A DNA stretch of 5,353 bases from Verrucomicrobiota bacterium. Its GTDB lineage: Bacteria; Verrucomicrobiota; Verrucomicrobiia; Opitutales; Opitutaceae. A model generated the notes under the pieces. It ran no database searches. It had not been told where the DNA came from and was given only the letters and a program-made list of their open reading frames with translations. Below, in pieces: positions 1-5,353 of the stretch (the first letter of the stretch is position 1; every line of letters starts with the position of its first letter). Location of the stretch: the NCBI GenBank assembly GCA_023446865.1, contig JAEXPL010000024.1, positions 1 through 5,353 of the forward strand. Direction: 5' to 3'. The translations under genes and the position numbers were made by a program.

Positions 1-199
1 CGCGGCCGGCGCGCTCGGTGGCGCGCCACGGTTTGAACTCGCCGTGCAGGACGACGCGCCGCACGTCGGTGAAGGCCGGTAGCACGATGCTGGCGGCGCC
101 GCGCAGCCAGAACGAGTCGAGGTCGAACTCGTCGTGGAAGAGTCCGGAGAAGTGGGACCAGCGACTGGCGGGAGAGGTGAGACGCGATTGCGCGGCCAT
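1..199 (-). CDS. 5' part of a divergent gene, protein of unknown function (runs off left edge)
   Basis: Read on the minus strand from ATG at 199-197, the frame is open for 66 codons to the window edge. It begins MAAQSRLTSPASRWSHFSG and continues with hydrophobic/acidic segments such as LFHDEFDLDSFWLRGAAS and IVLPAFTDVRRVVLHGEF. Third codon positions are overwhelmingly G or C, and the composition is that of a normal protein (Phe, Trp, Asp, Leu). The overlapping plus-strand frame gives an Arg/Ser-rich shadow. There is no signal peptide, so the product is probably cytoplasmic or begins with a soluble domain. I do not recognise the family. No Shine-Dalgarno is visible before the ATG. An in-frame GTG lies nine codons upstream, but the ATG looks better because the extra residues are Arg/Ser-rich. 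The gene is divergent from the secreted enzyme gene at 381. Confidence 0.62.
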   Translation of the reverse strand, partial: MAAQSRLTSPASRWSHFSGLFHDEFDLDSFWLRGAASIVLPAFTDVRRVVLHGEFKPWRATERAGR

Positions 200-211
200 G
201 GCGACTCGGCG

Positions 212-242
212 AGTTAACGACGACACCGGTGGCGGTGTCCAA
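212..242 (-). promoter_or_regulatory. Weak candidate promoter for the minus-strand gene
   Basis: On the minus strand, TTGGAC (242-237) is a fair -35. TTAACT (217-212) or the overlapping GTTAAC is a poor -10, with a spacer of 18-19 bp. The dyad at 222-239 overlaps the -35 and fills most of the spacer. The start codon would follow after a very short leader, which would fit the missing Shine-Dalgarno. The match to consensus is weak and this is a suggestion only. Confidence 0.15.
222..239. promoter_or_regulatory. 7-bp inverted repeat upstream of the minus-strand gene
   Basis: GACACCG (222-228), loop GTGG (229-232), CGGTGTC (233-239) is a perfect 7-bp dyad. It sits 23 nt from the start codon of the minus-strand gene. 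It could be an operator or a leader hairpin. No T-run follows on either strand, so it is not an intrinsic terminator. In a GC-rich region a 7-bp dyad can also arise by chance. Confidence 0.3.
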
Positions 243-380
243 CGGGAATCGACGCGAGGGGCACGCCGCGGGCGCCGCCGCCGAGATTCCGGGGTAACTT
301 GCGAGGAGTTTGTGAATCCCAGCACGACGTTTCCCGAGGGCTTGCGAGTCGGAGCGGACGAAGCCTACAGCTGGTCCCGC

Positions 381-2201
381 ATGCGCTTTCATCGTCTGAG
401 TGCGGCCAGTGTGATGTTCGCCTTGTACGCGGCGGTATTCGCCGCCGACTCCCGCAGCCCCGATCATCCATCCACCGGCGGCGCCTACCAGTGGGGGCGC
501 GAGGACGAGGTCTGGATCCAGCCCTGGGGCAACGCCGGCACCTGGTGGGCGGACAAGCTCTTCTGGCAGGACTCCGACGAGCTCCATCACTGGGAGTCCC
601 AGATCGAGGCCGACAATACCGAAGCTTCCGGCCGCTACGCCTCGATCGGCGCGGGGGCCTGGCTCGATACCTACATCGCCGGGCTGCCGACCGGCCCCAA
701 CGGCGAGGGCGGCTATGCCCGCGGGCGACCGGCCTCCCGCGCCTACTCCGACTGGCACCGGCTCCGCGACGATCTCATGGGCCGCGACGTCAACGGCGCT
801 TTCAATTTCTACCTGCTTGGCTGGATCTCGCCCGCCACGCCGCTCGATCCGGCCGACTGCGGCCCCGCCGGTGCGAACACCCCGCACGGCACCTATGGCG
901 ACCTCATCGCCGAACGGATGGCGACGCTTAGCGCGATGGACCACTACAGCGGCTACTACGCGGCCGACCTGCTGGTCAACATGCCCAACCTCTACATCAG
1001 CGGCGCCGACTTCCATCCCCGCAATGTGGAGGCGTTCGAGCGACGGCTCGGTTATCCGCTGCCGGGCACGACCGCGCCCGAGAAGGCCCGGCACATCCGC
1101 GCGCACCTCATGCCCGAGTGGGCCGACTATTGGTGCGACGCCTACGGACACTACTTCGCCGAGATCGCCAAACGCATCGAGGCGCTCCGTGGCCGACCCG
1201 CGCTGGTGGGCGGGCAGATCTACGGCGATGTCACCCTCACGCGCTGGCTCGGCGGCGACATGCGCCGCTACCTCAAGCTGCTGCCGCCGGAGCGCTGGTA
1301 TTTCGACCTCGAGATGCAGGGCGACTGGATCCGCTCGGTGAACACAGCGGGCTTCTACACCTCCACGGTCGGCACCGCCTGCGCGTGGGAGCCCTCGATG
1401 TGGCTCGGCTCGAAGATGGATGTCTTCGACGACGTGCTCACCAGCAGCCTCGAGTTCTCCGGCCTGCCGCGCGTCGCGGGCGACGCCGTGCAGCACACCC
1501 ACTGGTTCCAGATCGTGTTCACCCACGTCGCCACGCGCGAGGGCACGGTGCGGCGCGGCGTGACGGCGCTCGAGTACGGCTATGGCATGAGCGCGCAGGG
1601 CAACGTCGATCCGCGCATCCGCGCCGCGATGTACAACCACATCCCGCGCAAACCCTTCGGCCCCGGCTTCTACTATTCGGAGGCGATGGTGCGCTCCTTC
1701 GAGCGCGAGGGGGTGTGCTGGAAGGTCAACAACGAGGCGGCCCGCGCGTTCGACACGGTCGGCTGCGGCTACTTCGCCACCGACGCCGCGCTCGAGAATC
1801 TCGGGCCCGCCACCGCGCCCGCGTGCTGGATCGTGCTGCGGCAGGACCGCCTGCCCGCCGCCGAGCGCGCCAAGCTCGAGGCGGTCGCCCCCGTCGTCAC
1901 CCCCGAGCAGGCCGCGGCGCTCACCCCCGTGCGCACCTCGGCCGGCGCCAACGCCTGGGGCTTCATCGACCAGGAGGGCCGGCTCGTGGTGGTCGTCGCC
2001 AACCTCGCCCGCGGCGACAATGCCGTGCAGGTCGACCTCGCGAACCTGGTCGACGGCGCCTACGCCCCGACCGACGCGCTCACGGGTGCCGTGGCGCTGA
2101 ATACGAGCGCCTCCGGTGGGCGAGCCCGCTTCACCCTCAACCTGGCGGACTACGACACGCGTGTCCTGGTCTTCCCCGCCTCCGCCGTGGCGACCAACTG
2201 A
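381..2201 (+). CDS. Secreted protein of unknown family, possibly glycoside hydrolase-like (606 aa)
   Basis: The start chosen is ATG 381 because a clear Sec signal peptide follows: basic n-region MRFHR, hydrophobic core up to about residue 19, and a V-F-A type cleavage site near residue 21. ATG 414 (residue 12) would cut into the signal. The open frame extends upstream to 18, but that part lacks coding character and overlaps the divergent gene. No Shine-Dalgarno is evident. The mature protein is rich in Trp and Tyr early on (WIQPWGNAGTWW, 45-56) and has acidic/aromatic segments typical of sugar-active barrels: YGDV at 281, WYFDLEM at 306-312, WEPSMW around E337, and ALEYGYGM around E398. From about 440 an alpha/beta-looking region ends in WIVLRQDRLP (483-492), reminiscent of the GATase-like domain of GH42-type enzymes. 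A beta-rich C-terminal domain starts near 522. The catalytic residues and family are not identified. The enzyme role is inference; an ordinary secreted hypothetical protein remains possible. It ends 16 bp before the NHL gene, with which it probably forms an operon. Confidence 0.85.
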   Translation: MRFHRLSAASVMFALYAAVFAADSRSPDHPSTGGAYQWGREDEVWIQPWGNAGTWWADKLFWQDSDELHHWESQIEADNTEASGRYASIGAGAWLDTYIAGLPTGPNGEGGYARGRPASRAYSDWHRLRDDLMGRDVNGAFNFYLLGWISPATPLDPADCGPAGANTPHGTYGDLIAERMATLSAMDHYSGYYAADLLVNMPNLYISGADFHPRNVEAFERRLGYPLPGTTAPEKARHIRAHLMPEWADYWCDAYGHYFAEIAKRIEALRGRPALVGGQIYGDVTLTRWLGGDMRRYLKLLPPERWYFDLEMQGDWIRSVNTAGFYTSTVGTACAWEPSMWLGSKMDVFDDVLTSSLEFSGLPRVAGDAVQHTHWFQIVFTHVATREGTVRRGVTALEYGYGMSAQGNVDPRIRAAMYNHIPRKPFGPGFYYSEAMVRSFEREGVCWKVNNEAARAFDTVGCGYFATDAALENLGPATAPACWIVLRQDRLPAAERAKLEAVAPVVTPEQAAALTPVRTSAGANAWGFIDQEGRLVVVVANLARGDNAVQVDLANLVDGAYAPTDALTGAVALNTSASGGRARFTLNLADYDTRVLVFPASAVATN

Positions 2202-2204
2202 ACC

Positions 2205-2208
2205 GGAG
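2205..2208 (+). promoter_or_regulatory. Shine-Dalgarno deciding the start of the NHL-repeat gene
   Basis: GGAG lies between the stop codon of the upstream gene (TGA, 2199-2201) and ATG 2218, with a 9-nt spacer. It supports ATG 2218 as the original start, even though most of the secretion signal now lies more than 200 bp downstream, beyond the REP block. The 16-bp gap holds no terminator or promoter, which fits co-transcription. Confidence 0.6.
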
Positions 2209-2217
2209 AACGACGCC

Positions 2218-5200
2218 ATGAAACACCTCTTCTCCTTCGTTTTCAGGATGCTCCCCGTAGGTCCAGTCTCCGACTGGACGCCTTGTGCGCGAGCGGGCGT
2301 GCGGGCTCGGGGCTGTTGCGACCGGTCGGAGACCGGTCCTACGCGCCGGCAGGCCGGCCAGGTAGCGGAACGGCTTCCGTTCCGTCCGGAGGCGAAACGC
2401 TTCCGCTACGCCGCCCACTTGCTTCGATCGCAGGTCGCGGGCCTCGGCCTGGGTCTGGCGTTGCTTGCCGGATCCGGCGTCTCCGCCCCCGCCCAGACCA
2501 CGCAGGCGCGCGCCGCTCTCTCGGTCTTCGCCGGCACGGTCAGCCCCGGCGCCGTCGACGGTACCGGGGCCGGTGCGCGGTTCTTCAATCCCGCCGGCGT
2601 GGCTTCCGATCAGGACGGCAATCTCTACGTCGCCGACACCGGCAACGGCACCATCCGCAAGATCACGCCCGCGGGCGCCGTCACCACCCTCGCCGGTTCG
2701 CCGGGCACGTGGGGCGCGACCGACGCCACCGGGGCCGCCGCGCGCTTTGCCGCGCCGCTGCACCTCGCGGTCGACGCGGCGGGCGATGTCTTCGTCGCCG
2801 ACTCCGCCAACGGCGCGATCCGCAAGATCACCGCGGCGGGCGTCGTCACCACGTTCGATCTCTCCGCGGCCGATCCGGTCGTGAACGCCCCGAGCGGCAT
2901 CGCCGTCACGTCCGACGGCCAGACCATCTACTTCTCCGATCGGGGCAACAACGTCGTGCGCCGCATCGTCGGCTCCGGCGCGGTCTCGGTCTTTGCCGGC
3001 GATCCGCGCCGCTCCGGCACGGCGGACGGGCAGGGGAGCGCCGCGCGTTTCTACGAACCGGCCGGTCTGGCGCTCGATGGTGCGGGCAATCTCTACGTCG
3101 CCGATTCGCGCAACCACACCATTCGCAAGATCACCGCCGCTGGCGCGGTCACCACGCTGGCCGGCACTGCTGGCGTCCCCGGCACCACCGATGCCGCGGG
3201 GCTCGCGGCGCAGTTTCATCTGCCGCGTGCCGTCGCCGTGGATGCGGCGGGCAACGTGTTCGTGGCGGACGCCGGCAATCACACTGTGCGCCGGATCGCC
3301 GCGAGTGGCGCGGCGGTCACCACGCTGGCCGGCACCGCAGAACGCGCAGGCAGCGCCATCGGCACGGGCGCGGCCGCGCAGTTCGATCTTCCGGCCGGCC
3401 TCGCCGCGCTGGCCGACGGCACGCTCTACGTGGCCGATTCGCGCAACCACGCGATCCGCCGCATCACGACGGCGGGCGTCGTCACCACCTTTGCCGGCGT
3501 CGCTCCGGGCTCGACCGACGGCACCGGCGCCGCGGCGCGCTTCCGCCAGCCGCGCGCGCTCGCCTGCGACGGCGCGGGCAATCTCTACGTGGCCGACACG
3601 CTCAACTCCACGATCCGCAAGCTCACGCCCGCCGGCGTCGCCACGACGCTCGCGGGTACCGCCGGAGCCACCGGTTCGGCCGACGGCACGGGTGCGGCGG
3701 CGCGTTTCCACCAGCCCGAGGGCATCCTCGCGGCGACCGACGGCACGGTCTACGTGGCCGACACGCTCAACCACACGATCCGCAAGATCACCACGGCGGG
3801 CGTTGTCACCACGCTCGCCGGCACCGCGGGCGAGTCGGGCGACGCCGATGGCACCGGGGCCGACGCGCGCTTCCGGCACCCGCAGGGCCTCGCGTTCGAC
3901 AACGACGGCAACCTCATCGTGGCCGACACCTTCAACAACCTGATCCGCCGCGTCACCCCGGCAGGCGTCGTGACGACGGTCGCCGGCAATTCCTCGGCCT
4001 ACGGCTTCGGCACACGCGACGGCACCGGCGTCCAAGTGCAGTTCTGCCACCCGACGGCGGTGGCGGTGAATGCCACCGGCGAGATCTTCGTGGCCGATTC
4101 CAACAACGCCGCCATCCGCAAGATCGTCGGCGGCACCGTCTCTACGGCGTACGGAGTGGCCGAGTCTTTCGGCACCAGCGATGGCGCTGCCGGTGGCGTG
4201 CGGTTCCGCCGGCCGATGGCGCTCGCCTTCGACGGCGACGGCAACCTGCTCGTCGCCGATCCCGATGCGGAGACCGTGCGACTCATCGCGACCGACGGCG
4301 CCTCGCACACCATCGCCGGGCTCGGCGATGTCGCGGGCGCGGCCGAAGGGGCCGGCCCCGTGGCCCGGCTTTCGGCGCCCCATGGGGGCGCCGTTGCTCC
4401 GGACGGGACGATCTACATCGCGGATACCGGCAACCACGTGATCCGGCGCGGTACGGTCGAGTGGGCGACGCCCCCCGCGATCACGCAGCAGCCGAAGAAG
4501 ACCGCCGGCGTGACCCCGTACACGGTCACGATCCGCGCCACCTCCGCCAACGGCGTGCTCCACTATCGTTGGCAGTTCCTGCCGAAGTGGGGCGCATGGA
4601 CGGACTGCGCGACGGACGCGCGCTTCACCGGCGCCGACACCGACACGCTGGTGGTTCCCGGCATGAGCATGGCGTTGGTCGAGACGGAGGTCCGCGGCCT
4701 GGTCGACAACGGCTTCTCCACCACGGTCGCCACCGATGCATCGACCCTCTGGATCGCCGGCGACAACGAGGTCCGCATCACCGGCGATGCCTCCGACGTC
4801 GAGTTGATCGTGGACGTCAAGCGCCTGGCCGGCGCGGACAAACCCAACTCCAACTGGGGCAGCAGCTGGGGCATCGTCGACGGCGTGGGCGCCGCGGCGA
4901 AGTTCTCCGGCCCCCGCGGAGTCGCGATCGACGCGGCCGGCGTCGCCTACGTGGCCGACGCCGCCGGCGGCCCCATCCGCAAGGTCCTGCCCGACGGCAC
5001 CGTCACGACGCTCGCCGGCAAGGCCGGCACGGCGGCGGGGGAAGGCTGGGGCAACGTCGATGGCACCGGCTCGGTCGCGCGTTTCGCCGGACCGCAGGCC
5101 CTCGCGTTCGCACCCGACGGCACGCTCGTCGTCGCCGACACCGACAACGGTACGCTGCGCCGGGTGACGCCCGCCGGCGTCGTGACCACGATCGCCGACA

Positions 5201-5353
5201 GCGCGGGCCAGCCGTACCGGTTCCAACGCCCGCAGGGCGTGGCGGTCGACACCCTCGGCACGATCTACGTTTCCGATACGGACGACTGCACGGTGCGCAA
5301 GATCGACGCCGACGGCGTGGTCCGGCTCGTCGCCGGGCGCTCGTTGCTGAGCG
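2218..5353 (+). CDS. Secreted NHL-repeat beta-propeller protein with Ig-like domain, 3' end outside window
   Basis: The frame is open from ATG 2218 to the window edge, at least 1045 codons with no stop. The N-terminus MKHLFSFVFRMLP is followed by a 51-residue Arg/Cys-rich stretch (residues 14-64) encoded by a REP block. Then comes a normal signal core (VAGLGLGLALLAG, 73-85) and an A-P-A cleavage site at 90-92. Mature protein: twelve NHL repeats from about residue 121 to 750. Each resembles F-x-x-P-x-G-h-A-h-D-x-x-G-N-L-Y-V-A-D-T, then N-x-x-IRKIT, then a VTTLAG strand and a DGTG-type turn, with a period of about 54 residues. PPAITQQP (752-759) opens an Ig-like domain with core W785. It ends near 846 and is followed by a linker and at least three more NHL repeats from 896. 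NHL propellers typically bind proteins, glycans or other ligands; nothing here fixes the ligand. An in-frame TTG at 2419 (residue 68) would give a compact signal peptide starting MLRSQ, without the REP segment, but it has no ribosome site. The gene follows the upstream secreted protein by 16 bp. Confidence 0.9.
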   Translation, partial: MKHLFSFVFRMLPVGPVSDWTPCARAGVRARGCCDRSETGPTRRQAGQVAERLPFRPEAKRFRYAAHLLRSQVAGLGLGLALLAGSGVSAPAQTTQARAALSVFAGTVSPGAVDGTGAGARFFNPAGVASDQDGNLYVADTGNGTIRKITPAGAVTTLAGSPGTWGATDATGAAARFAAPLHLAVDAAGDVFVADSANGAIRKITAAGVVTTFDLSAADPVVNAPSGIAVTSDGQTIYFSDRGNNVVRRIVGSGAVSVFAGDPRRSGTADGQGSAARFYEPAGLALDGAGNLYVADSRNHTIRKITAAGAVTTLAGTAGVPGTTDAAGLAAQFHLPRAVAVDAAGNVFVADAGNHTVRRIAASGAAVTTLAGTAERAGSAIGTGAAAQFDLPAGLAALADGTLYVADSRNHAIRRITTAGVVTTFAGVAPGSTDGTGAAARFRQPRALACDGAGNLYVADTLNSTIRKLTPAGVATTLAGTAGATGSADGTGAAARFHQPEGILAATDGTVYVADTLNHTIRKITTAGVVTTLAGTAGESGDADGTGADARFRHPQGLAFDNDGNLIVADTFNNLIRRVTPAGVVTTVAGNSSAYGFGTRDGTGVQVQFCHPTAVAVNATGEIFVADSNNAAIRKIVGGTVSTAYGVAESFGTSDGAAGGVRFRRPMALAFDGDGNLLVADPDAETVRLIATDGASHTIAGLGDVAGAAEGAGPVARLSAPHGGAVAPDGTIYIADTGNHVIRRGTVEWATPPAITQQPKKTAGVTPYTVTIRATSANGVLHYRWQFLPKWGAWTDCATDARFTGADTDTLVVPGMSMALVETEVRGLVDNGFSTTVATDASTLWIAGDNEVRITGDASDVELIVDVKRLAGADKPNSNWGSSWGIVDGVGAAAKFSGPRGVAIDAAGVAYVADAAGGPIRKVLPDGTVTTLAGKAGTAAGEGWGNVDGTGSVARFAGPQALAFAPDGTLVVADTDNGTLRRVTPAGVVTTIADSAGQPYRFQRPQGVAVDTLGTIYVSDTDDCTVRKIDADGVVRLVAGRSLLS
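2257..2279 (+). repeat. REP-like unit A1 (forward)
   Basis: GTAG (2257-2260), stem GTCCAGTC (2261-2268), loop TCC (2269-2271), stem GACTGGAC (2272-2279). The stem is a perfect 8 bp. It pairs with the inverted unit A2 at 2320-2342 across a 40-nt spacer. Confidence 0.75.
2320..2342 (-). repeat. REP-like unit A2 (inverted)
   Basis: GACCGGTC (2320-2327), loop GGA (2328-2330), GACCGGTC (2331-2338), CTAC (2339-2342). Read on the minus strand it is GTAG plus a perfect 8-bp hairpin with loop TCC. It differs from A1 at four stem positions that form two base pairs, so the hairpin is kept in both copies. Confidence 0.75.
2362..2384 (+). repeat. REP-like unit B1 (forward)
   Basis: GTAG (2362-2365), stem CGGAACGG (2366-2373), loop CTT (2374-2376), stem CCGTTCCG (2377-2384). 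It is a perfect 8-bp stem with the same 4+8+3+8 layout as the A units but an unrelated stem sequence. Two bases separate it from B2. Confidence 0.72.
2387..2409 (-). repeat. REP-like unit B2 (inverted)
   Basis: CGGAGGCG (2387-2394), loop AAA (2395-2397), CGCTTCCG (2398-2405), CTAC (2406-2409). The stem has seven Watson-Crick pairs and one G-T wobble on the plus strand. Its outer nine bases, TTCCGCTAC, are the exact reverse complement of the first nine of B1. Confidence 0.7.
2578..4470 (+). repeat. Twelve tandem NHL-repeat units (coding)
   Basis: Units begin near 2578, 2743, 2878, 3049, 3211, 3379, 3538, 3706, 3871, 4039, 4201 and 4366. The spacing is mostly 159-171 bp, with one short unit of 135 bp. 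Each encodes one propeller blade with a YVADT-like core and an IRKIT-like strand. Stretches of near identity remain at DNA level: CCGATTCGCGCAACCAC occurs near 3104 and near 3433, and GCGGGCAATCTCTACGT near 3082 and near 3574. Units 3 and 10-12 are the most diverged. Twelve blades would fit two six-bladed propellers. Confidence 0.85.
4897..5340 (+). repeat. Second block of NHL-repeat units (at least three, coding)
   Basis: After the Ig-like insert, NHL units resume near 4903 (GPRGVAIDAAG), 5086 (GPQALAFAPDG) and 5221 (RPQGVAVDTLG). Each is followed by a VADT/VSDT-like core and an RKI/RRV strand. The block continues past the window edge, so the number of blades of this third propeller is unknown. 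Confidence 0.8.

Larger units (their letters stand above)
200..380. other. Divergent intergenic region
   Basis: This 181-bp stretch separates the minus-strand start at 199 from the plus-strand start at 381, so it should hold promoters for both. The plus-strand frame happens to stay open through it from position 18, but the translation is Arg/Ser-rich and overlaps the divergent gene, so it is not taken as coding. Apart from the dyad at 222-239 and a weak minus-strand promoter-like pair, I see no convincing -35/-10 pair for the plus-strand gene and no terminator. A GAGGAG at 303-308 precedes an in-frame GTG at 312 by only 3 nt. That is too close for a normal ribosome site, and the GTG would put 23 residues ahead of the signal peptide. 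Confidence 0.55.
2257..2409. mobile_element. Composite REP/BIME-like block of four GTAG hairpins inside the NHL gene signal region
   Basis: The 153-bp block starts with GTAG and ends with CTAC. It contains four 23-nt units, each GTAG plus an 8-bp stem with a 3-nt loop, arranged as two convergent pairs (2257-2342 and 2362-2409). GTAG at the foot of a short hairpin is the hallmark of REP elements mobilised by RAYT (TnpA-REP) proteins; paired inverted REPs are called BIMEs. No transposase lies in the window, so this would be a non-autonomous copy. It is 51 codons long and in frame. Its codons (GTA, CCA, TGT, CGA) are unlike those of the flanking gene, which favours GC-ending codons. Exact insertion borders are inferred from the outermost GTAG/CTAC; no target duplication is evident. 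Assignment to REPs is by architecture only, since genome-wide copies cannot be checked here. Confidence 0.7.

Noticed and set aside
222..239. The 222-239 dyad as an intrinsic terminator.
   Set aside because: No T-run follows on either strand, and it lies between two divergent starts where no transcript is expected to end.
18..380. An N-terminal extension of 121 codons on the plus-strand enzyme gene (start at 18).
   Set aside because: The extension is Arg/Ser-rich, overlaps a better coding frame on the minus strand at 1-199, and would bury the signal peptide that begins at 381.
299..2221. Other-frame plus-strand open frames overlapping the secreted enzyme (near 299-931, 715-1341 and 1118-2221).
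   Set aside because: Their translations are Arg/Pro/Ala-rich low-complexity shadows without domains. The 381-2201 frame has the expected G/C-ending codons and protein-like composition.
2257..2409. The hairpin block as a transcription terminator or attenuator between the two genes.
   Set aside because: It lies inside the open frame after the start codon and no T-run follows any hairpin. The GTAG-tagged inverted-pair layout fits REPs better, although an effect on transcript stability is possible.
2578..4470. The regular repeat spacing as a CRISPR array.
   Set aside because: The roughly 165-bp period is entirely coding, the units vary gradually, and each encodes an NHL blade. There are no short identical repeats separated by unique spacers.
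2137..5226. A 1029-codon open frame on the minus strand, antisense to the NHL gene.
   Set aside because: Its product is Arg/Gly/Asp/Ala-rich and repetitive only because the sense strand encodes NHL repeats. The absence of stops follows from high GC and biased codon use. The sense strand has clear family motifs throughout, so the antisense frame is a shadow.

Overview
The window is about 70 % GC (estimated by eye) and reads as a short piece of a chromosome. Codon third positions are mostly G or C. It carries two secreted proteins in tandem, the second a long NHL-repeat protein with an embedded Ig-like domain that opens with a PPAITQQP-type motif. That style is common in Verrucomicrobiota, especially Opitutaceae. 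This assignment is an inference from protein style; no rRNA or marker gene is present to confirm it.

Layout: (1) 1-199, minus strand: the 5' end of a divergent gene of unknown function that runs off the left edge. (2) 200-380: a divergent intergenic region with one clear 7-bp dyad (222-239) and otherwise only weak promoter-like signals. (3) 381-2201, plus strand: a 606-residue protein with a signal peptide, unrecognised at family level but resembling a multi-domain glycoside hydrolase-like enzyme. (4) A 16-bp gap with a good Shine-Dalgarno sequence. (5) 2218 to the right edge, plus strand: at least 1045 codons of a secreted NHL beta-propeller protein. It has twelve NHL repeats, an Ig-like insert, then at least three more repeats, and no stop before the window ends.

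The most notable structure lies inside the 5' end of the NHL gene, at 2257-2409. It is a 153-bp block of four short hairpins, each 4 nt + 8-bp stem + 3-nt loop, each carrying the tetranucleotide GTAG at its outer foot (CTAC when inverted). They form two convergent pairs with two different stem sequences. This is the architecture of REP elements and BIMEs, which are mobilised by RAYT (TnpA-REP, Y1 HUH-type) proteins. The block is exactly 51 codons long with no in-frame stop. It splits the initiator region of the secretion signal from its hydrophobic core, so the gene stays open while its N-terminus is altered. Paired base changes between the two members of the first pair keep the hairpin intact, which suggests that structure is what has been conserved.

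The two plus-strand genes are probably one transcription unit whose products are exported. How they work together is not evident from the sequence. A hydrolase-like enzyme next to a propeller/Ig surface protein would fit extracellular polysaccharide handling, but that is only inference.
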